In this document: positions 25,122-35,577 of the stretch, one piece after another
How the letters are laid out: the number at the start of each line of letters is the position of its first letter
How positions within the stretch are numbered: the first letter of the stretch is position 1
From: Mesorhizobium atlanticum
Lineage (GTDB): Bacteria > Pseudomonadota > Alphaproteobacteria > Rhizobiales > Rhizobiaceae
Length of the DNA stretch: 64,000 nucleotides
Direction: 5' to 3'
Assembly (NCBI RefSeq): GCF_003289965.1
Contig: NZ_QMBQ01000004.1
Location: forward strand, 62,001-126,000
Position numbers and translations under genes: made by a program
Notes under the pieces: model-generated
Seen by the model: only the letters and a program-made list of their open reading frames with translations
What the model was told of the DNA's origin: nothing
Database searches by the model: none

Positions 25122-25973
25122 GTGATCTTGCGGTGGATAACTGTGGTCCTGATATCCGCCCTTGCCGGCATATTGCCCTTTGCCAGCGCGACTCAAGGCG
25201 CGGAGCCGCAGGTGCCGGTGCTGTGGGATGCCAAGGAGCGGTTGCCGAAACCCGATCTCTCCGCGCTGCCGCGACTGAGATTCCTCACAACCACCGATTT
25301 TCCGCCCTTCAACTTCCTCGACGGCTCGGGCCGCCTGTCCGGTTTCCACATCGACCTGGCGCGGGCGATCTGCGCGGAACTGGGCGTCGTCGACAAATGC
25401 CAGGTCCAGGCGTTGCCGTGGAACGAGTTGGAGGATGCCCTGCAGAAAGGCGAAGGCGAGGCGATCATTGCCGGGATCGCCGCGACGCAGGAGAGCCGCG
25501 AGAAATATGCCTTCTCGCGCTCCTATATGCAGTTCCCGGCGCGCTTCATCATGCCGAAGGCGAAAGCTTTCGCCGAGCCGATCCTCGACAAGCTGCGCAG
25601 CAAGCGGGTCGGCGTCGTCGCCGGCTCGGCGCATGAGAAAATGCTGCGCGACTATTTCGCCACCGTGCAGGTGGTGACCTTCGACACACCGGAAGGCCTC
25701 TATGCCGAACTCAAGGCCGGCAAGATCGACGCCGCCTTCGGCGACGGCATGCGCTTCGCCTTCTGGTTGGGCGGCTCCGACGCGGCCGGCTGTTGCCGCT
25801 TTGCCGGCGGTCCGTATCTGGCACCGGAGTATCTGGGCTCAGGCATGGCGATCGCCACCAGGGCGGGCGATCCCGCGCTGGCCGCCGCCTTCGACTATGC
25901 GCTGCAGGAAATCTCGATCAAGGGCACCTTTGCCGAGTTCTATCTGCGCTATTTCCCTGTCAGCTTCTTCTGA
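25122..25973 (+). CDS. Periplasmic solute-binding protein, family 3 (polar amino acid type)
   Basis: 283 residues, GTG start with GGAG upstream. A signal peptide (about residues 1-27, ending near TQGAEP) precedes a family 3 binding domain: FLTTTDFPPFNFLDGSGRLS, GFHIDLARAICAELG, AIIAGIAATQESREKYAFS (the SBP_bac_3 signature) and AELKAGKIDAAFGD. Such proteins bind amino acids or related small polar molecules in the periplasm. No permease or ATPase gene is adjacent, so it may serve a distant transporter or act as a sensor. The pair of cysteines in AAGCCRF is unusual for the family. Confidence 0.82.
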   Translation: MILRWITVVLISALAGILPFASATQGAEPQVPVLWDAKERLPKPDLSALPRLRFLTTTDFPPFNFLDGSGRLSGFHIDLARAICAELGVVDKCQVQALPWNELEDALQKGEGEAIIAGIAATQESREKYAFSRSYMQFPARFIMPKAKAFAEPILDKLRSKRVGVVAGSAHEKMLRDYFATVQVVTFDTPEGLYAELKAGKIDAAFGDGMRFAFWLGGSDAAGCCRFAGGPYLAPEYLGSGMAIATRAGDPALAAAFDYALQEISIKGTFAEFYLRYFPVSFF

Positions 25974-25987
25974 AGGTCGCGCCAACA

Positions 25988-26401
25988 CTAAGTGAGCGTG
26001 CGCAGGCGCGCTTTCGCGGCACGCGCGATCGCGGCCACCGTCAGCGTGTCGAGATCGAGCTTGAGGCGGATGAGCTGCAGCACGCGCACCTCCTCCATGC
26101 GCATTTCGAGATCGACGGCGGCGACCTCGAAAGCGGCGGCGTAAGCGGTGTCGCGCAACCGCTCGGGCAGCGCTTCGGCAATGCGCGCCAGCACGCCTTC
26201 CAGCCCGCCCTTCTCATGCAGCGCCTTCTGGCAGGCTTGCGCCACCGGAATCAGCCTGTCCTGGTTGAAGTCGACGAAGACCGGCCAGGAACGGATGACG
26301 TCGCCGATCCGCGCCAGTTCGACATCGGTCATGTCGCGATCGGAAGCCGAGGTAATGACCATCAAGTGGATTAAGGCTTCGTGCGGCGTCAACAAAGGCA
26401 T
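25988..26401 (-). CDS. TerB-like tellurite resistance family protein
   Basis: 137 residues, all-helical: HEALIHLMVITSASDRDMTD, ELARIGDVIRSWPVF, RDTAYAAAFEVAAVDLEMRMEEVRVLQL. These acidic surface positions match the TerB/DjlA N-terminal-like fold, which binds metals. The gene is a single unit convergent with the solute-binding protein. Function in rhizobia is unknown; tellurite resistance is a family name only. The other ter genes are absent, so a general role is more likely. Confidence 0.8.
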   Translation of the reverse strand: MPLLTPHEALIHLMVITSASDRDMTDVELARIGDVIRSWPVFVDFNQDRLIPVAQACQKALHEKGGLEGVLARIAEALPERLRDTAYAAAFEVAAVDLEMRMEEVRVLQLIRLKLDLDTLTVAAIARAAKARLRTLT

Positions 26402-26420
26402 TCAAAACTCCTGACAGCGT

Positions 26421-26462
26421 GCATGTCATTCCAAAACCGCGACACACTTTGGAGTGACATGC
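26421..26462. repeat. Imperfect inverted repeat upstream of terB-like gene and lysK
   Basis: GCATGTCATTCC (26421-26432) and GGAGTGACATGC (26451-26462) are reverse complements at 11 of 12 positions with an 18-base loop. It lies in the divergent promoter region and resembles a common rhizobial dispersed repeat; it could also be an operator. Confidence 0.5.
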
Positions 26463-26608
26463 GTTTGAAAGTGAGGCTCGAAGGTAGGAGCGCGATTGTG
26501 GCGCCGCAAGGAAAACCGCCGCAAATCGTTGACGCTCCGGCCCGTCGCGCCTAGAGACCGGTCGACAAATCTTATCCGCCGCAAGACGGCCATGACTGGA
26601 ACTTCGAC

Positions 26609-28258
26609 ATGACGGGATCAAACATCATCGATCTCAATCCCGAGATGCTTGCCGCGGCGGCCGAGAGCAAGGCCTGGCCGTTCGAGGAAGCGAAGAAAAT
26701 CATCGCCCGGTACAAGGGCAAGGACTTTCCCGAGACCGTGCTGTTCGAGACCGGCTACGGCCCGTCCGGCCTGCCGCATATCGGCACCTTCGGCGAGGTG
26801 GCGCGCACGACCATGGTGCGGCATGCCTTCCGCGTGCTGACGCAAGACAAGGTCAAAACCAAACTTCTGTGCTTCTCAGACGATATGGACGGCATGCGCA
26901 AGATTCCGGACAACGTGCCGGACCGCGCCGCGCTCGAGCCATATCTGCACATGCCGCTGACCTCGGTGCCCAATCCGTTCGGCGGCGACTATGCCAGCTT
27001 CGCCGACCACAACAACGCGATGCTGTGCCGCTTCCTCGACACGTTCGGTTTCGATTACGAGTTCGCCAGCGCGACGAAGTACTACAAGGCCGGCCGTTTC
27101 GACGAGGTGCTGCTGCGCGCCGCCGAGCGCTACGACGAGATCATGGGCGTGATGCTGCCGACGCTCGGGCCGGAGCGCCAGGCGACCTACAGCCCGTTCC
27201 TGCCGATCTCACCGAAGAGCGGCCGCGTGCTCTACGTGCCGATGATCAATGTCGACGCCAAGGCCGGCACCATCACCTTCGACGACGAAGGCACCGAGAC
27301 GACGCTGCCTGTCACCGGCGGCCATGTGAAGCTGCAGTGGAAGCCGGATTTCGGCATGCGCTGGGCAGCGCTTGGCGTCGATTTCGAGATGTTCGGCAAG
27401 GACCACCAGACCAATGCGGTGATCTACGACCGCATCTGCAACATCCTCGGCGGGCGCGCGCCCGAGCATTTCGTCTACGAGCTGTTCCTCGACGAGGAGG
27501 GCCAGAAGATCTCGAAGTCGAAGGGTAATGGGCTCACCATCGACGAATGGCTGACCTACGCGCCGACGGAGAGCCTCGGCCTCTATATGTACCAGCGGCC
27601 GCGGCAGGCGAAGAAGCTCTATTTCGACGTCATCCCGAAGGCGGTGGACGAATATTACGCCTTCCTTGGCGCCTATCCGCGCCAGGACTGGAAGGAGCGG
27701 CTCGGCAATCCGGTCTGGCATATGCATGACGGCAACCCGCCGGCCATCGACCTGCCGGTGCCTTTCGCGCTGCTGCTCAACCTGGTGAGCGCCTCCAACG
27801 CGCATGACAAGGCGGTGCTGTGGGGCTTCATCTCGCGCCACGCGCCGGGGGTGACACCGAAGACGCATCCGGAGCTCGACCGGCTGACCGGCTATGCGAT
27901 CCGCTATTTCGACGACTTCGTGAAGCCGACCAAGGTTTACCGCGCCGCCGACGAGGTGGAACGCGAAGCACTGGCGAAGCTTTCCGAAGCGCTCGGCGCG
28001 CTGCCGCAAGGCGCCGACAGCGAAGCGATCCAGAATGCCGCGCTCAATGTGGCGCGCAAGATCGAACGCTACCAGGACCATTCCAAGCAGAGCCCGGAAG
28101 GCGGACCAGGCGTATCGGTCGCCTTCTTCCAAATGATCTACCAGGTGCTGATCGGGCAGGAACGCGGCCCGCGCTTCGGTTCCTTCGCCGCGCTCTACGG
28201 CATTGCCGAGACGCGCGCGCTCATTGAGCGGGCGCTGGCTGGTCAGTTGGCGGCGTAA
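26609..28258 (+). CDS. lysK: Lysyl-tRNA synthetase, class I
   Basis: 549 residues. This is the class I form: HIGH-type [12 protein letters not shown] in the Rossmann fold (residues ~51-61), KMSKS-type KISKSKGNG near residue 299, and [10 protein letters not shown]. Most bacteria use a class II LysS; class I is typical of archaea and alphaproteobacteria, including rhizobia. It charges tRNA-Lys in the cytoplasm. No class II lysS is in the window. Its last 38 bases overlap the antisense end of the nuclease-like gene. Confidence 0.96.
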   Translation: MTGSNIIDLNPEMLAAAAESKAWPFEEAKKIIARYKGKDFPETVLFETGYGPSGLPHIGTFGEVARTTMVRHAFRVLTQDKVKTKLLCFSDDMDGMRKIPDNVPDRAALEPYLHMPLTSVPNPFGGDYASFADHNNAMLCRFLDTFGFDYEFASATKYYKAGRFDEVLLRAAERYDEIMGVMLPTLGPERQATYSPFLPISPKSGRVLYVPMINVDAKAGTITFDDEGTETTLPVTGGHVKLQWKPDFGMRWAALGVDFEMFGKDHQTNAVIYDRICNILGGRAPEHFVYELFLDEEGQKISKSKGNGLTIDEWLTYAPTESLGLYMYQRPRQAKKLYFDVIPKAVDEYYAFLGAYPRQDWKERLGNPVWHMHDGNPPAIDLPVPFALLLNLVSASNAHDKAVLWGFISRHAPGVTPKTHPELDRLTGYAIRYFDDFVKPTKVYRAADEVEREALAKLSEALGALPQGADSEAIQNAALNVARKIERYQDHSKQSPEGGPGVSVAFFQMIYQVLIGQERGPRFGSFAALYGIAETRALIERALAGQLAA

Positions 28259-29117
28259 CGGCGCCGCCATCGGCCGGCAGGATCGAATCCGGCGCCACCA
28301 GCGCCGGGCCCGAGACGGCCGGCACCGCCGGCAGGCCGTCAAGCTTCGGCGCCGGGCCGAAAATACCCTTCCTGGCTGTGCGGGCCTTGTTCTCGGCCTC
28401 GACATAGGGGCCGCCTTGCGCGGCGCGCGCCCAGCCGTTCTCGACCAGCCACTGCCCGATGTCCTGGTTGCCGATATGGCATTCGGCGGAAATGGTGTCG
28501 CGGCCGCCCTCCGGCGGCAGCGCGCAAGCGACCGCGCGGCCGCGCAGGAAGGCGCGGAAGGCAGTCCTGGCGCGCGCGCCGCAGGCCCAGGTGTGACCCT
28601 CGTCGCTGCAGGTTTCGTCTGCCTTGACGGCGTCCACGCCGGACACGGCGACCGCATAGCCCTTCGCCTCGATCAGCCCGGCGGCGGTGGCGACCGGCTG
28701 GAACAATTTGGTGCCGTTCCAGTCGCCCGGCATCTTCGTTTTGGGCGGCTTGGGCGGCCCGGCCAGCGCCAGATCGCTGAGCGGCGCACGCGGTTCCACC
28801 CGTTCGAGTTCCTGGTCCGACAGTTCGGGCGGCGCCACGACGTCGGGATCGATGGCCCTCGAGTGAACAACGGGGTTCGGTGCCTGCGGAGCGGCTGGCG
28901 CGGGAATGGCCGAGGTCATCGGCTCTTCCGGGGGCGTACCCGCGCCGGAAGCGGAGAGCGTGTCGTTGCCGGCGGTGGGGAGCGCATCGGCGACGGGATC
29001 GATCTGATCGACCGTGATGGCGCTCTCATGCCCCTTGACCACGCGGCCGCCTGCCACGACGAGCGCGGCCATCGCCGGAACCGCCAGAACCGTCAGGATG
29101 ATCTGAAGAAGCCGCAC
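28221..29117 (-). CDS. Thermonuclease (SNase-like) family protein
   Basis: 298 residues. An N-terminal hydrophobic segment (residues 3-23) is a signal anchor or signal peptide. A proline/alanine-rich linker follows. The SNase-like OB fold starts around residue 125: [60 protein letters not shown]. The usual catalytic Arg-Glu-Arg set of staphylococcal nuclease is not clearly complete, so nuclease activity is uncertain. Its 3' end overlaps lysK antisense by 38 bases. It starts only nine bases after the XRE/S24 gene, so the two form an operon. Confidence 0.78.
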   Translation of the reverse strand: MRLLQIILTVLAVPAMAALVVAGGRVVKGHESAITVDQIDPVADALPTAGNDTLSASGAGTPPEEPMTSAIPAPAAPQAPNPVVHSRAIDPDVVAPPELSDQELERVEPRAPLSDLALAGPPKPPKTKMPGDWNGTKLFQPVATAAGLIEAKGYAVAVSGVDAVKADETCSDEGHTWACGARARTAFRAFLRGRAVACALPPEGGRDTISAECHIGNQDIGQWLVENGWARAAQGGPYVEAENKARTARKGIFGPAPKLDGLPAVPAVSGPALVAPDSILPADGGAVTPPTDQPAPAQ

Positions 29118-29126
29118 CAGCCGAAC

Positions 29127-29768
29127 CTACTGGCTCGCCCAGACGATGCGCGCCATCCATTCGATTTCGCGCGTCGGGATGTCCCGGTCCGGGTGGGCGG
29201 GGTTGAGCGAAACCAGCACGATCGATTTCACCGTTTGCCGGTCGAGCACCTTGGCCATCACCTCGCCGGCGGTGGTCTTGACGACCACGCGATCGCCCTT
29301 GCGCGTGGGCGCGCCGGGTTCGACGATCAGCACATCGCCATTGCGGTAGAGCGGCAACATGGAATCGCCCTGCACCTGCAGCGCGTAGGACGTCTCGGTC
29401 GCCCGCGCGGGAAGCTCGACCAGATCCCAGCCCTGCCCCGCCGGATAGCCGGCATCATCGAAGAAGCCTCCCGCGCCGGCCTGAGCGAAACCAAGCAGGG
29501 GAACGGCGCTGCGGTGTTGGGCCACCGACGCGGCGCTGCGACCTTCGACAAGTCCGGTGAATTCCTCGAGCGACGCGCCGGTGGCCTCGATGATCTTGGC
29601 CAGCGATTCGGTCGAGGGCCAGCGCGGCCGGCCGTCGGACGACAGGCGCTTCGACTTGTTGAAGGCCGTCGAATCGAGGCCCGCGCGCCGCGCAAGGCCG
29701 GAAGCCGACAGCGAATAGCGCTCGGCGAGAGCGTCGATTGCGGCCCATACGCGGTCGTGTGAGAGCAC
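29127..29768 (-). CDS. XRE/LexA-like regulator with S24 peptidase domain
   Basis: 213 residues. The N-terminal HTH (LSASGLARRAGLDSTAFNKS) precedes a C-terminal S24 domain with the catalytic Ser motif QGDSMLPLYRNGDVLIV and Lys in GDRVVVKTTAGEVMAKVL. A candidate self-cleavage AG pair lies in AQAGAGG. The arrangement matches phage CI or LexA-type repressors that cut themselves on RecA activation, but no phage gene is near, so it is a chromosomal stand-alone regulator as seen in other rhizobia. It is followed by the nuclease-like gene in the same operon. Confidence 0.85.
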   Translation of the reverse strand: MLSHDRVWAAIDALAERYSLSASGLARRAGLDSTAFNKSKRLSSDGRPRWPSTESLAKIIEATGASLEEFTGLVEGRSAASVAQHRSAVPLLGFAQAGAGGFFDDAGYPAGQGWDLVELPARATETSYALQVQGDSMLPLYRNGDVLIVEPGAPTRKGDRVVVKTTAGEVMAKVLDRQTVKSIVLVSLNPAHPDRDIPTREIEWMARIVWASQ

Positions 29769-29894
29769 GCGCGCTCTCCTTCAAAACAGGAAAAAATGCC
29801 TCTGCCTGTCTAGCGCGCAGTCGCGTCATTGTCCACCGGCGCAACCGGCGGATCGTTAAGAATGCCTCATGGCCTTCCCGTTCAGGCGCGGCGC

Positions 29895-30197
29895 CTAAGC
29901 GATCCCGGCCAGAGCTTTGGGCAGACCGTTCTTCAGTTCCTCGGCATTCATGACCGGCACGAACTCCACGGCGGCGTTGAAAGCCAGGAAGAACCGCTCG
30001 GCATAGAAGGGCATCTCGGAACTGTCCTTGATGTCGACGAACAGATAGGCGGTTCGCTGGCCTTTGTCGGCCGTGAAATACGCGGCCTCAGGCTTCAGCT
30101 CAGACAGGCTGTGTTCGATGAATTTTCCCATGCTGCCGTCCTTGAGCGCCTTGTTGCCTTCTACGGTCGGAATAGAGATTTTCAGCATCGTGCGCAT
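29895..30197 (-). CDS. Small conserved protein (dimeric alpha-beta barrel-like)
   Basis: 100 residues from ATG 30197, chosen because AGGGAG precedes it; ATG 30188 is also possible. The sequence MLKISIPTVEGNKALKDGSM, AAYFTADKGQRTAYLFVDI and KDSSEMPFYAERFF and AFNAAVEFVPVMNAEEL matches a small family seen in actinobacteria and rhizobia, sometimes mislabelled as pantothenate synthetase. It resembles the GYD/ABM fold of short oxygenases or stress proteins. No catalytic residue is clear. It is a single gene in a 570-base region between the XRE regulator and the thioesterase. Confidence 0.75.
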   Translation of the reverse strand: MRTMLKISIPTVEGNKALKDGSMGKFIEHSLSELKPEAAYFTADKGQRTAYLFVDIKDSSEMPFYAERFFLAFNAAVEFVPVMNAEELKNGLPKALAGIA

Positions 30198-30327
30198 GCG
30201 ATCGCTCCCTCCGTTAGCGACAACTAATTTACCACGCACGCCTGCTGCAAAAAAGCGAACGACGGCTCGTTCCCCAAAGCGTGATCGAATCCGATTTGGC
30301 CAGATCCCGCGATCTGTACCTGCCCGA

Positions 30328-30870
30328 TCACGCCGCCTTGGCCTGTTCGCGCAGGTTCCTGTGCGAGACCATGAAAGCCCGCTCGGCGTCGGTCGGCGGG
30401 CGCGGACTGGCGGCGTGGCCAAGCGCCGCGACGACCTCGTCGATGTCGAGGAAGCGGCGACTGCCGCGGTCATAGACGCCGCCAGTGGTCAGGATCAGCG
30501 CCGCCGTCTCGCCGCCATCGAGAACGAAACGGTGCCGGCCGATGACGGACGTGCCTTCCCAGGTCTCGATCGACGACACCACCTCGAAGCGCCGCCACAG
30601 CTTGATCTCGCGCACATAGGCGACCTGCAGCCCGCCGATCATCGGCGCCCAGCCCTTCTTGCGGGCCAGCGCGATGAGGCCGACGCGCAGGAAGATGTCG
30701 ATGCGGCCGAGATCGGCCAGCATCATGTAACGCGCATTGTTGAGATGCAGGTTGAAGTCGATGTCGATCGGCAGGCAGCGAAACGCCAGCCGGCTCTCAT
30801 CGCCGACAACATAAGGGCCACGGCTGGATGCCGTGGCCATGGTGCGGGCCATTCGCCCCCAGACATACAT
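30328..30870 (-). CDS. Acyl-CoA thioesterase (4HBT hot-dog fold)
   Basis: 180 residues. DIDFNLHLNNARYMMLADLG is the hot-dog fold active-site signature with D and H, followed by VAYVREIKLWRRFEVVSSIE and a TAALILTTGGVYDRG strand. It hydrolyses acyl-CoA or another thioester in the cytoplasm. It is the last gene of the fad operon, nine bases after the FadJ-type gene, so it may release end products or free CoA. Substrate length is unknown. Similar rhizobial proteins are annotated thioesterase family (Them6-like). Confidence 0.82.
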   Translation of the reverse strand: MYVWGRMARTMATASSRGPYVVGDESRLAFRCLPIDIDFNLHLNNARYMMLADLGRIDIFLRVGLIALARKKGWAPMIGGLQVAYVREIKLWRRFEVVSSIETWEGTSVIGRHRFVLDGGETAALILTTGGVYDRGSRRFLDIDEVVAALGHAASPRPPTDAERAFMVSHRNLREQAKAA

Positions 30871-30879
30871 CCCGGTTCG

Positions 30880-33099
30880 TCAGGCTGCTTCTCTGACCTC
30901 ACCCTTCTGGTAAGGGTCGAAGCGCTGGTAGAAGGTCTCGCCTTTCTCCGCCATGTCGAGCAGCAGCTTCGGCGCTTTGAACTCGGCGCCATACTTCTTC
31001 TGCAGGCCCTTGGCGATCTTGACGAAGCGCTTGGCGCCGATGCCGTCGATGTAGGACAGGGCGCCACCGGTGAAGGGCGCGAAGCCGAAGGCGAGGATCG
31101 AGCCGACATCCGCCTCTCGCGGATCGGTGACGATGCCTTCTTCCATCACCCGTGCCGCCTCCAGAGCGATGGCGACCAGCAGGCGCTGTTTCAGCTCCTC
31201 ATAGTCGACATTTTCGGGCTTCAGCTGCGGGTAGAGATCCTTCAGGCCCGACCACAGCTTCTTCTTCGCGGGCTTCGCCGGATAGTCGTAAAAGCCTTTG
31301 CCGTTCTTGCGGCCGAAACGACCATGCGTGTCGACCATGGTGTTGATCAGCGCCATCTGCTTGGGATCGACGGCCTTCTCGCCGAGATCCCTGATGGTCT
31401 GTTTCATGATCTTCTGGGCAAGGTCGACGGCGGTCTCGTCGGTCAGGGCCAGCGGGCCGACCGGCATGCCGGCGGCCTTGGCGGCATTCTCGATCATCGG
31501 CGCCGGAACGCCCTCGATCAGCATCTTGTAGGCTTCCGACATGTAGCGCAGCACGCAACGGTTGACGTAGAAGCCACGCGTGTCGTTGACGACGATCGGC
31601 GTCTTCTTGATGGCGCGCACGAAGTCGAACGCGACGGCCAAAGCCTTGTCGCCCGTCTTCTTGCCGAGGATGATCTCGACCAGCATCATCTTGTCGACCG
31701 GCGAGAAGAAGTGGATGCCGATGAAGTTCTTCGGGCGCGCCGAGTTTTTCGCCAGCGCGGTGATCGGAATGGTCGACGTGTTGGATGCGAAGATCGCCGA
31801 TGATTTCAGCACCGCCTCGGCCTTCTCGGTGGCATCCTTCTTCACGCCCGAATCCTCGAAGACCGCCTCGACGACCAGATCGCAGCCGGCAAGGTCGGCA
31901 TAGTCCGCCGTCGGCGTGATCAGCGACAGGAGCTTGTCCTTGTCTTCCGGCTTGGCGCGGCCCTTCTTGACCTGATCGGTCATGAGGCTGTCGGAATGCG
32001 CCTTGCCCTTCTCGGCAGACGGCAGATCGCGGTCGAGCAGCACCACCGGAATGCCGGCTTTTGCCGTGACATAGGCGATGCCGGCGCCCATAAAGCCGGC
32101 GCCGAGAATGCCGATCTTCTTGAACTTGGTGTCCGGCACGCCTGCCGGGCGGCGCGCGCCCTTGTTCAGTTCCTGCAGCGACAGGAACAGCGAGCGGATC
32201 ATCGCCGCCGCTTCCTTGGTCTGCATGATCTCGGTGAAATAGCGCTGCTCGATCCTGAGCGCAGTATCGAAGGGCACCAGCAGGCCTTCATAGACGCATT
32301 TCAGGATCGCGGCCGCGGCCGGATAATTGCCATAGGTTTCGCGGCGCAGGATGGCGATGGCCGGTGGCCAGAGATTGGCACCGGCCGCCGAATAGATCGG
32401 CCCGCCGGGTAGCTTGAAGCCCTTCTCGTCCCAAGGCGCCACCGGCTTCAGGCCGTTCTTGATCATGGCCTTGGCGGTCTCGACGAGCTTTGCAGGCTCG
32501 GCGATCTCGTGGATCAGCCCCATCTGCTTCGCCTTCTGCGGCGAAAGGTTCTGGCCGGTGGTCAGCATCTGCAGCGCCTGCTGCTGATCGGTCAGCCGCG
32601 GCACGCGCTGGGTGCCGCCGGCGCCGGGGAAGATGCCGATCTTCACTTCGGGGAGCGCCATCTTCACCTTGTCGGAATCGGCGGCGACGCGGCCGTGGCA
32701 GGCGAGCGACATCTCGAAGGCACCGCCCATGCAGGTGCCGTTGATCGCCGACACAAACGGCTTGCCGCAAGTCTCTATCTTGCGGAACAGGCCGGTCATA
32801 TAGCCGGCATTCTCGAACAGCGTCCTGGTCGCCTTCTCGAGATCCTTCTCCTTGTCGGCGGCGAAGGTGGCGAGCATCTTCTGCAGCATGGTGATGTCGG
32901 CGCCGCCGGAGAATGTATCCTTGCCGGAGGTGATGACCGCGCCCTTGACGGCGGCATCGCCGGCCACCTTATCGACGATGGCGTTCAGTTCGCGCATCGC
33001 CTCTTCGGTGAAGACGTTCATCGAGCGGTCCGGCATGTCCCAGGTGATCAAGGCAATGCCGTCGGCATCGACGTCGAGGGTGAAATTGGTGTAGCTCAT
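30880..33099 (-). CDS. fadJ: Trifunctional-type FadJ: enoyl-CoA hydratase / 3-hydroxyacyl-CoA dehydrogenase
   Basis: 739 residues. The N-terminal crotonase domain has [18 protein letters not shown] and [20 protein letters not shown]. Around residue 335 the NAD-binding dehydrogenase begins with [20 protein letters not shown], followed by the catalytic-domain motifs [16 protein letters not shown] and [16 protein letters not shown]. It performs the two middle steps of beta-oxidation on acyl-CoA in the cytoplasm. It is 12 bases after the thiolase gene. This is the alpha subunit; the thiolase is its partner. Confidence 0.93.
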   Translation of the reverse strand: MSYTNFTLDVDADGIALITWDMPDRSMNVFTEEAMRELNAIVDKVAGDAAVKGAVITSGKDTFSGGADITMLQKMLATFAADKEKDLEKATRTLFENAGYMTGLFRKIETCGKPFVSAINGTCMGGAFEMSLACHGRVAADSDKVKMALPEVKIGIFPGAGGTQRVPRLTDQQQALQMLTTGQNLSPQKAKQMGLIHEIAEPAKLVETAKAMIKNGLKPVAPWDEKGFKLPGGPIYSAAGANLWPPAIAILRRETYGNYPAAAAILKCVYEGLLVPFDTALRIEQRYFTEIMQTKEAAAMIRSLFLSLQELNKGARRPAGVPDTKFKKIGILGAGFMGAGIAYVTAKAGIPVVLLDRDLPSAEKGKAHSDSLMTDQVKKGRAKPEDKDKLLSLITPTADYADLAGCDLVVEAVFEDSGVKKDATEKAEAVLKSSAIFASNTSTIPITALAKNSARPKNFIGIHFFSPVDKMMLVEIILGKKTGDKALAVAFDFVRAIKKTPIVVNDTRGFYVNRCVLRYMSEAYKMLIEGVPAPMIENAAKAAGMPVGPLALTDETAVDLAQKIMKQTIRDLGEKAVDPKQMALINTMVDTHGRFGRKNGKGFYDYPAKPAKKKLWSGLKDLYPQLKPENVDYEELKQRLLVAIALEAARVMEEGIVTDPREADVGSILAFGFAPFTGGALSYIDGIGAKRFVKIAKGLQKKYGAEFKAPKLLLDMAEKGETFYQRFDPYQKGEVREAA

Positions 33100-33111
33100 G
33101 GTCTCTCTCCC

Positions 33112-34320
33112 TCAGACGCGTTCGATGATGGTGGCGGTGCCCATGCCGGCGCCGATGCACAGCGTGACCAGCGCGGTGTTGAGGTCGCGGCGCTCCAGCT
33201 CGTCCAGCACCGTGCCCAGGATCATGGCGCCGGTGGCGCCGAGCGGATGGCCCATGGCGATCGCGCCGCCATTGACGTTGATCTGGTCGTGCGGAATGTC
33301 GAAGGCCTGCATGTAGCGCAGCACGACGGAGGCGAAGGCCTCGTTGAGCTCGAACAGGTCGATGTCCGACTGCTTCATCTTGGCGCGCTTCAACAGCTTC
33401 TCGGTGACGTCGACCGGACCGGTCAGCATCAGCACCGGCTCGGAACCGATATTGGCGAAAGCACGGATGCGGGCGCGCGGCTTCAGGCCCATCGCCTTGC
33501 CGGCCTTCTTGGACCCGAGCAGCACGGCGGCGGCGCCGTCGACGATGCCCGACGAATTGCCGGCGTGATGGACGTGGTTGACCTCCTCGACTTCCGGATG
33601 CTTCTGCACGGCCACTGCGTCGAAGCCGCCCATTTCGCCGGGCATGACGAAGGACGGGTTGAGGGAAGCCAGCGACTGCATGTCGGTCGAAGGCCGCATG
33701 TGCTCGTCATGGTCGAGGATGGTGAGGCCGTTCTGGTCCTTGATCGGGATCACCGAATTCTTGAAACGGCCCTCGCCCCAGGCCTTCGCGGCACGCTTCT
33801 GGCTCTCGACGGCATAGGCGTCGACGTCGTCGCGGGAAAAACCGTATTTGGTGGCGATCAAGTCGGCCGAGATGCCCTGCGGCACGAACCAGCCGGGCAG
33901 GCCGACGGACGGATCCATGAACCAGGAACCGCCGGACATGCCCATGCCGACGCGCGACATGGATTCCACGCCGCCGGCAATGACGATCTCGTCCGCGCCT
34001 TGCGCGATCTTGGCGGCGCCGAAATTGATGGCGTCGAGACCCGACGCGCAGAAGCGCGATATCTGCATGCCGGGTGCCTTGGTGTCGTAGCCGGCCTCGA
34101 AGGCGGCGGCGCGCGGAATGACCGAGCCCGCCTCGCCGACCGGATCGACGCAGCCGAAGATGATGTCGTCGACATTGCCGGTGTCGAGCCCGTTGCGGTC
34201 GCGCAGCGCCTCAAGCGTTTTCGCGGCAAGCCGCACCGCCGGCACCTCGTGCAGCGAGCCATCCTTCTTGCCCTTGCCGCGCGGCGTGCGCACGGCGTCA
34301 TAGACGTAAGCCTCAGTCAT
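33112..34320 (-). CDS. Acetyl-CoA acetyltransferase / beta-ketothiolase (FadA/FadI type)
   Basis: 402 residues. The acyl-accepting Cys is in [13 protein letters not shown] near residue 90; the catalytic GHPLGATGA His and the C-terminal [15 protein letters not shown]ys are present. It cleaves 3-ketoacyl-CoA to acetyl-CoA as the last step of beta-oxidation. It lies between the smaller acyl-CoA dehydrogenase and fadJ, with gaps of 32 and 12 bases. It belongs to the FadI-like group. Confidence 0.93.
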   Translation of the reverse strand: MTEAYVYDAVRTPRGKGKKDGSLHEVPAVRLAAKTLEALRDRNGLDTGNVDDIIFGCVDPVGEAGSVIPRAAAFEAGYDTKAPGMQISRFCASGLDAINFGAAKIAQGADEIVIAGGVESMSRVGMGMSGGSWFMDPSVGLPGWFVPQGISADLIATKYGFSRDDVDAYAVESQKRAAKAWGEGRFKNSVIPIKDQNGLTILDHDEHMRPSTDMQSLASLNPSFVMPGEMGGFDAVAVQKHPEVEEVNHVHHAGNSSGIVDGAAAVLLGSKKAGKAMGLKPRARIRAFANIGSEPVLMLTGPVDVTEKLLKRAKMKQSDIDLFELNEAFASVVLRYMQAFDIPHDQINVNGGAIAMGHPLGATGAMILGTVLDELERRDLNTALVTLCIGAGMGTATIIERV

Positions 34321-34352
34321 TTTCGTGCTCCTTGGCTTTGCCGGCCGCCCGC

Positions 34353-35525
34353 TCAGAGAGAGCGCCCGATCAGCAATTTCATGATCTCGTTGGTGCCGCC
34401 GTAGATGCGCTGGACGCGGGCGTCGCGGTACATGCGGGCGATCGGATATTCATTCATGTAGCCATAGCCGCCATGCAGTTGAAGGCATTCGTCGACGACT
34501 TTGCCCTGCAGGTCGCTGAGCCAGTATTTGGCCATCGAGGCGGTCACCGGGTCGAGGCCGCCGTCGATGTGGCGGGCGACGCAGTCATTGTAGAAGACGC
34601 GGCCGATGGTGGCCTCGGTCTTCAGCTCGGCCAGCTTGAACTGGGTGTTCTGGAAATCGATGACCGCCTTGCCGAAGGCCTTGCGCTCCTTGACGTAGTC
34701 GATGGTGAGCGCCAGCGCCCGCTCGATCATGGCAATGGCGCCGGTGCCGATCTGCAGCCGTTCCTGCGGCAATTGCTGCATCAGCTGGACGAAGCCCTTG
34801 CCTTCCTCGTGGCCGAGCAGGTTGGAGGTCGGCACGCGCACATCGTTGAAGAACAGCTCGGAGGTGTCGTTCGACTTCAGCCCTATCTTGTCGAGGTTGC
34901 GGCCGCGCTGAAAACCTTCGACCTCGTCGGTCTCGACGACGATCAGCGACGTGCCCTTGGCGCCCTTGTCCGGATCGGTCTTGGTGACGACGATGATCAG
35001 GTTGGCGAGTTGGCCATTGGTGATGAAGGTCTTGGAACCGCTGATCTTGTAGTGGTTGCCGTCCTTCTCGGCGCGGGTCTTGACGCCCTGCAGGTCGGAG
35101 CCGGCGCCCGGCTCGGTCATGGCGATGGCGCCGATGAGCTCACCGGTCGCAAGCTTCGGCAGCCATTTCTGTTTCTGCTCCTCGGAGCCGTAATGGAGGA
35201 TGTAAGGGGCGACGATCGAATTGTGCAGGCCGATGCCGAAACCGTCGACGCCGACATGGCCGATCGCCTCGATGATGGCGCTCTCATGCGCGAAGGTTCC
35301 GCCGGAGCCGCCATATTTCTCCGGCATGGAAGCGCAAAGCAGGCCGGCAGCGCCCGCCTTCAGCCAGCTCTCGCGGTCGAACATCTCGTTCTTCTCGAAC
35401 TCGTCATAGCGCGGCGCGATCTCTTCGGCCATGAAGCGGGAGGCCATGTCGTAGAGCATGCCAACCTCGTCCGCCGCCCAGGCGGGCTTCGGAAGACCAA
35501 GAATTTCGGCTGGGTTTGTCGCCAC
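34353..35525 (-). CDS. Acyl-CoA dehydrogenase (390 residues)
   Basis: Typical short acyl-CoA dehydrogenase of 390 residues. AMTEPGAGSDLQGVKTRAEK and GSKTFITNGQLANLIIV mark the FAD/substrate-binding region; the C-terminus has DECLQLHGGYGYMNEYPIAR and RIYGGTNEIMKLLI. It oxidises acyl-CoA to trans-2-enoyl-CoA, passing electrons to ETF. It follows the long dehydrogenase by 52 bases and precedes the thiolase, so it supplies substrate to FadJ. Chain-length preference is unknown. Confidence 0.93.
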   Translation of the reverse strand: MATNPAEILGLPKPAWAADEVGMLYDMASRFMAEEIAPRYDEFEKNEMFDRESWLKAGAAGLLCASMPEKYGGSGGTFAHESAIIEAIGHVGVDGFGIGLHNSIVAPYILHYGSEEQKQKWLPKLATGELIGAIAMTEPGAGSDLQGVKTRAEKDGNHYKISGSKTFITNGQLANLIIVVTKTDPDKGAKGTSLIVVETDEVEGFQRGRNLDKIGLKSNDTSELFFNDVRVPTSNLLGHEEGKGFVQLMQQLPQERLQIGTGAIAMIERALALTIDYVKERKAFGKAVIDFQNTQFKLAELKTEATIGRVFYNDCVARHIDGGLDPVTASMAKYWLSDLQGKVVDECLQLHGGYGYMNEYPIARMYRDARVQRIYGGTNEIMKLLIGRSL

Positions 35526-35577
35526 GATTTCCTCCGCGTTCCGACGATTGTGGGCCGGCTCCGCCGGCCCGCCAAAC

